The position numbers were made by a program, and so were the translations under genes. 7,054 nucleotides of DNA from DUZB01 sp964407525 (GTDB lineage: Bacteria; Desulfobacterota; DSM-4660; Desulfatiglandales; Desulfatiglandaceae). Below are positions 5,169-7,054 of the stretch, piece after piece. Below the pieces are notes generated by a model. It saw only the letters and a program-made list of their open reading frames with translations, made no database searches and was not told the origin of the DNA. The DNA is taken from contig CAYOWC010000264.1 in assembly GCA_964407525.1 (NCBI GenBank), positions 1-7,054 of the forward strand, given 5' to 3'. Position 1 is the first letter of the stretch, and each line of letters opens with the position of its first letter.

Positions 5169-7054
5169 TGGTCTATGCCAAACAGGTTTTCAACAGCAAT
5201 TATCTGGAATATGCATCCTACGTAATCAAAGACAGGGCGATACCCTATCTTGACGATGGACTGAAACCGGTCCAGCGGCGGATCCTTCATTCCCTCTTTG
5301 AAATGGACGACGGGAAGTTCCATAAGGTGGCCAACGTCGTGGGAAACTGCATGAAATACCATCCCCATGGCGACGCTTCTATTTATTCAGCCCTCGTAAC
5401 CCTGGCCAACAAAGAGCTCTTCATTGAAAAACAGGGTAATTTCGGCAATATTTTCACCGGGGATGATCCCTCTGCTGCCCGGTACATCGAGTGCCGTCTT
5501 TTACCGCTAGCCAAAGAGGTTCTCTACAACCCGGAGATCACACAATACGAGGATTCCTACGACGGAAGGAACCGGGAACCGATCGCCTTTCCGGCCAAAA
5601 TCCCCGTACTGTTGGTCCATGGGGCAGAAGGAATCGCCGTGGGTATGGCCACCAAAATCCTTCCCCACAACCTCATAGAGGTGGCGGAGGCGATCATCTC
5701 CTGTCTCAAGGGGGAGGCGTTTCGCCTTCTCCCCGATTTTTTGACCGGGGGCCTGGCCGATGTAAGCGAATATGAGGACGGCAAAGGAAAGGTCCTGGTT
5801 CGGGCGAGGCTCGATACCGCAGATCCCAAGAAAATAGTGGTTCGTGAACTGCCTTTCGGCTCCACCACCGAAAGTCTGATCCAATCCATCGAGGCGGCTG
5901 CAAAGAAAAATAAGATCAAGATCTCCAATGTGGAGGATTACACCGCCGAAGAAGTTGAGATCGAAATCAAACTTTCCAGGGGGGTGTACTCAGAGGATAC
6001 GGTGAATGCCCTTTTTGCCTTCACGGACTGCGAAACCTCCATTTCCGTCAATCTCCTGGTAATCAAGGAAGGGGTTCCGGAACTCATGACCCTGACCGAG
6101 GTGATTCATTACCACGCCGGAAAACTGGTGGAGATCCTCATCGCAGAGCTCGAGCTTGAACAACGCCAGCTAAAGGATCGATTACACGCACGAACCCTTG
6201 AACAGATCTTTATCGAAGAACGCATTTATAAAAAGATTGAAGAGATGACCACCAAGAGGGCGGTCATTGAGGCCGTGCTTGATGGGTTCATCCCTTTTTC
6301 GGAAATCATCAAACGCGAGGTCACCCTGGAGGACGTGGAACGGCTCCTGAAGGTCCCTATTCGGCGCATTTCTCTGTATGACATTAAGAAGGTCCAAAAA
6401 GAGATGCGGGAAATCAAAAAACGGCTCAAGGAGATTACGCACCATCTTTCCCAGATCACCCAATACGCCATCTCTTTTCTGAATAACCATATCATTGAAA
6501 AACACCGGGATTCCCATCCGCGTCGCACTGAGCTCATTTCCTTTAACCAGGTGGATGTACGCGAGGCAGCCCAAAGAAACCTGAAACTCCGTTATGACCA
6601 AAAAACCGGATACTTGGGCCATGAAGCAGGCGGAAACGTGCTTTTCGATGTCTCAGCCTATGACCGGATATTGGTAATCCGGAAAAGCGGCGCTTACTCA
6701 GTGATGGATGTGCCGGATAAGGTCTTCGTAGACAAAGGGATGCGCTACTGCGGTTTCGCGGACCCGGAGACCTGTGCCGGCATCGTTTTCACAATCGTCT
6801 ATCGAAACGGGGATGGGTATCTGCATATGAAACGGTGCCGAATAGAAAAGTATATCCTCAACAAAGGGTACACCCTGGCACCCGAAGAGGCCACTATCCT
6901 GAAGATGACTACCCGTGAAGACGGAGCGCTGATTCTCAGCTACAAACCCAAACCCCGCATGCGGGTCCTTCAAGAGACCTTCAAAATTGCTGATTATGTC
7001 GTCAAAGGGGTCAAGGCTCGGGGGGTTCGTCTTTCCACCAAGGAAGTAAAATCC
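5168..7054 (+). CDS. parC: Type IIA DNA topoisomerase A subunit (ParC/GyrA-like), 3' end outside window
   Basis: An open frame of 629 codons runs from the ATG at 5168 to the window edge with no stop, so the gene is incomplete on the right. It is the DNA breakage-rejoining subunit. The winged-helix region has DGLKPVQRRILHS (30-42) and KYHPHGDASIY (63-73). The catalytic pair is Arg105-Tyr106 in PSAARYIECRL. The tower domain includes GIAVGMATKILPHN (155-168), with the DNA-intercalating Ile likely at 156. A coiled coil follows at about residues 410-440, then a C-terminal beta-rich domain. No GyrA-box (QRRGGKG-like) is seen, favouring a topoisomerase IV-type rather than a supercoiling enzyme. The end of the window reads VKGVKARGVRLSTKEVK, resembling the last part of Bacteroidetes ParC, so little may be missing. 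Stop TGA of parE and this ATG share one base, suggesting translational coupling; GGAG at 5153-5156 may also serve. Ala70 and Ser74 replace the usual quinolone-contact Ser and Asp. Confidence 0.93.
   Translation, partial: MVYAKQVFNSNYLEYASYVIKDRAIPYLDDGLKPVQRRILHSLFEMDDGKFHKVANVVGNCMKYHPHGDASIYSALVTLANKELFIEKQGNFGNIFTGDDPSAARYIECRLLPLAKEVLYNPEITQYEDSYDGRNREPIAFPAKIPVLLVHGAEGIAVGMATKILPHNLIEVAEAIISCLKGEAFRLLPDFLTGGLADVSEYEDGKGKVLVRARLDTADPKKIVVRELPFGSTTESLIQSIEAAAKKNKIKISNVEDYTAEEVEIEIKLSRGVYSEDTVNALFAFTDCETSISVNLLVIKEGVPELMTLTEVIHYHAGKLVEILIAELELEQRQLKDRLHARTLEQIFIEERIYKKIEEMTTKRAVIEAVLDGFIPFSEIIKREVTLEDVERLLKVPIRRISLYDIKKVQKEMREIKKRLKEITHHLSQITQYAISFLNNHIIEKHRDSHPRRTELISFNQVDVREAAQRNLKLRYDQKTGYLGHEAGGNVLFDVSAYDRILVIRKSGAYSVMDVPDKVFVDKGMRYCGFADPETCAGIVFTIVYRNGDGYLHMKRCRIEKYILNKGYTLAPEEATILKMTTREDGALILSYKPKPRMRVLQETFKIADYVVKGVKARGVRLSTKEVKS

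Noticed and set aside
1..7054. CRISPR array, tRNA, rRNA, insertion sequence or phage genes
   Set aside because: No spaced direct repeats, tRNA-like cloverleaf, rRNA segment, transposase or phage motif was recognised on either strand.

Overview
The window looks like chromosomal DNA of an anaerobic, probably Desulfobacterota-like (deltaproteobacterial) bacterium. The evidence is a methylmalonyl-CoA epimerase, a tungsten/molybdenum aldehyde:ferredoxin oxidoreductase (AOR) family enzyme with a ThiS/MoaD-like sulfur-carrier protein, and a type IIA topoisomerase gene pair of the divergent kind best known from Bacteroidetes. The taxonomic guess is inference from gene content and style; no rRNA or lineage marker is present.

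Layout. Positions 1-26 hold a 7-bp tandem repeat. A short epimerase gene (130-528, +) converges, with 17 bp between stops, on an 81-residue beta-grasp sulfur-carrier-like gene (546-791, -). A 380-bp non-coding gap (792-1171) follows. It contains heptamer repeats, several inverted repeats and a hairpin followed by a T-rich tract on the + strand. The AOR-family gene (1172-3046, -) is read leftwards from a near-consensus sigma70-type promoter at 3147-3175. A 319-bp divergent intergenic region separates it from a rightward two-gene operon: a ParE/GyrB-like subunit (3366-5168) and a ParC/GyrA-like subunit (5168 to the window end, incomplete), joined by a one-base stop/start overlap.

How the genes fit together. 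The topoisomerase subunits should form one A2B2 enzyme that passes DNA through a double-strand break using ATP. The AOR-family enzyme needs a W- or Mo-bis-pyranopterin cofactor whose dithiolene sulfurs are delivered by MoaD-type carriers, so the small GG-ended protein downstream on the same strand is a plausible accessory, although the 380-bp gap argues against a simple tight operon. The epimerase belongs to propionyl-CoA/methylmalonyl-CoA metabolism and has no obvious partner inside the window.

No clear new multi-gene system is visible. The points most worth a second look are the loss of the usual quinolone-contact residues in both topoisomerase subunits, the structured repeat-bounded gap beside the AOR gene, and the CxxC-bearing sulfur-carrier-like protein.
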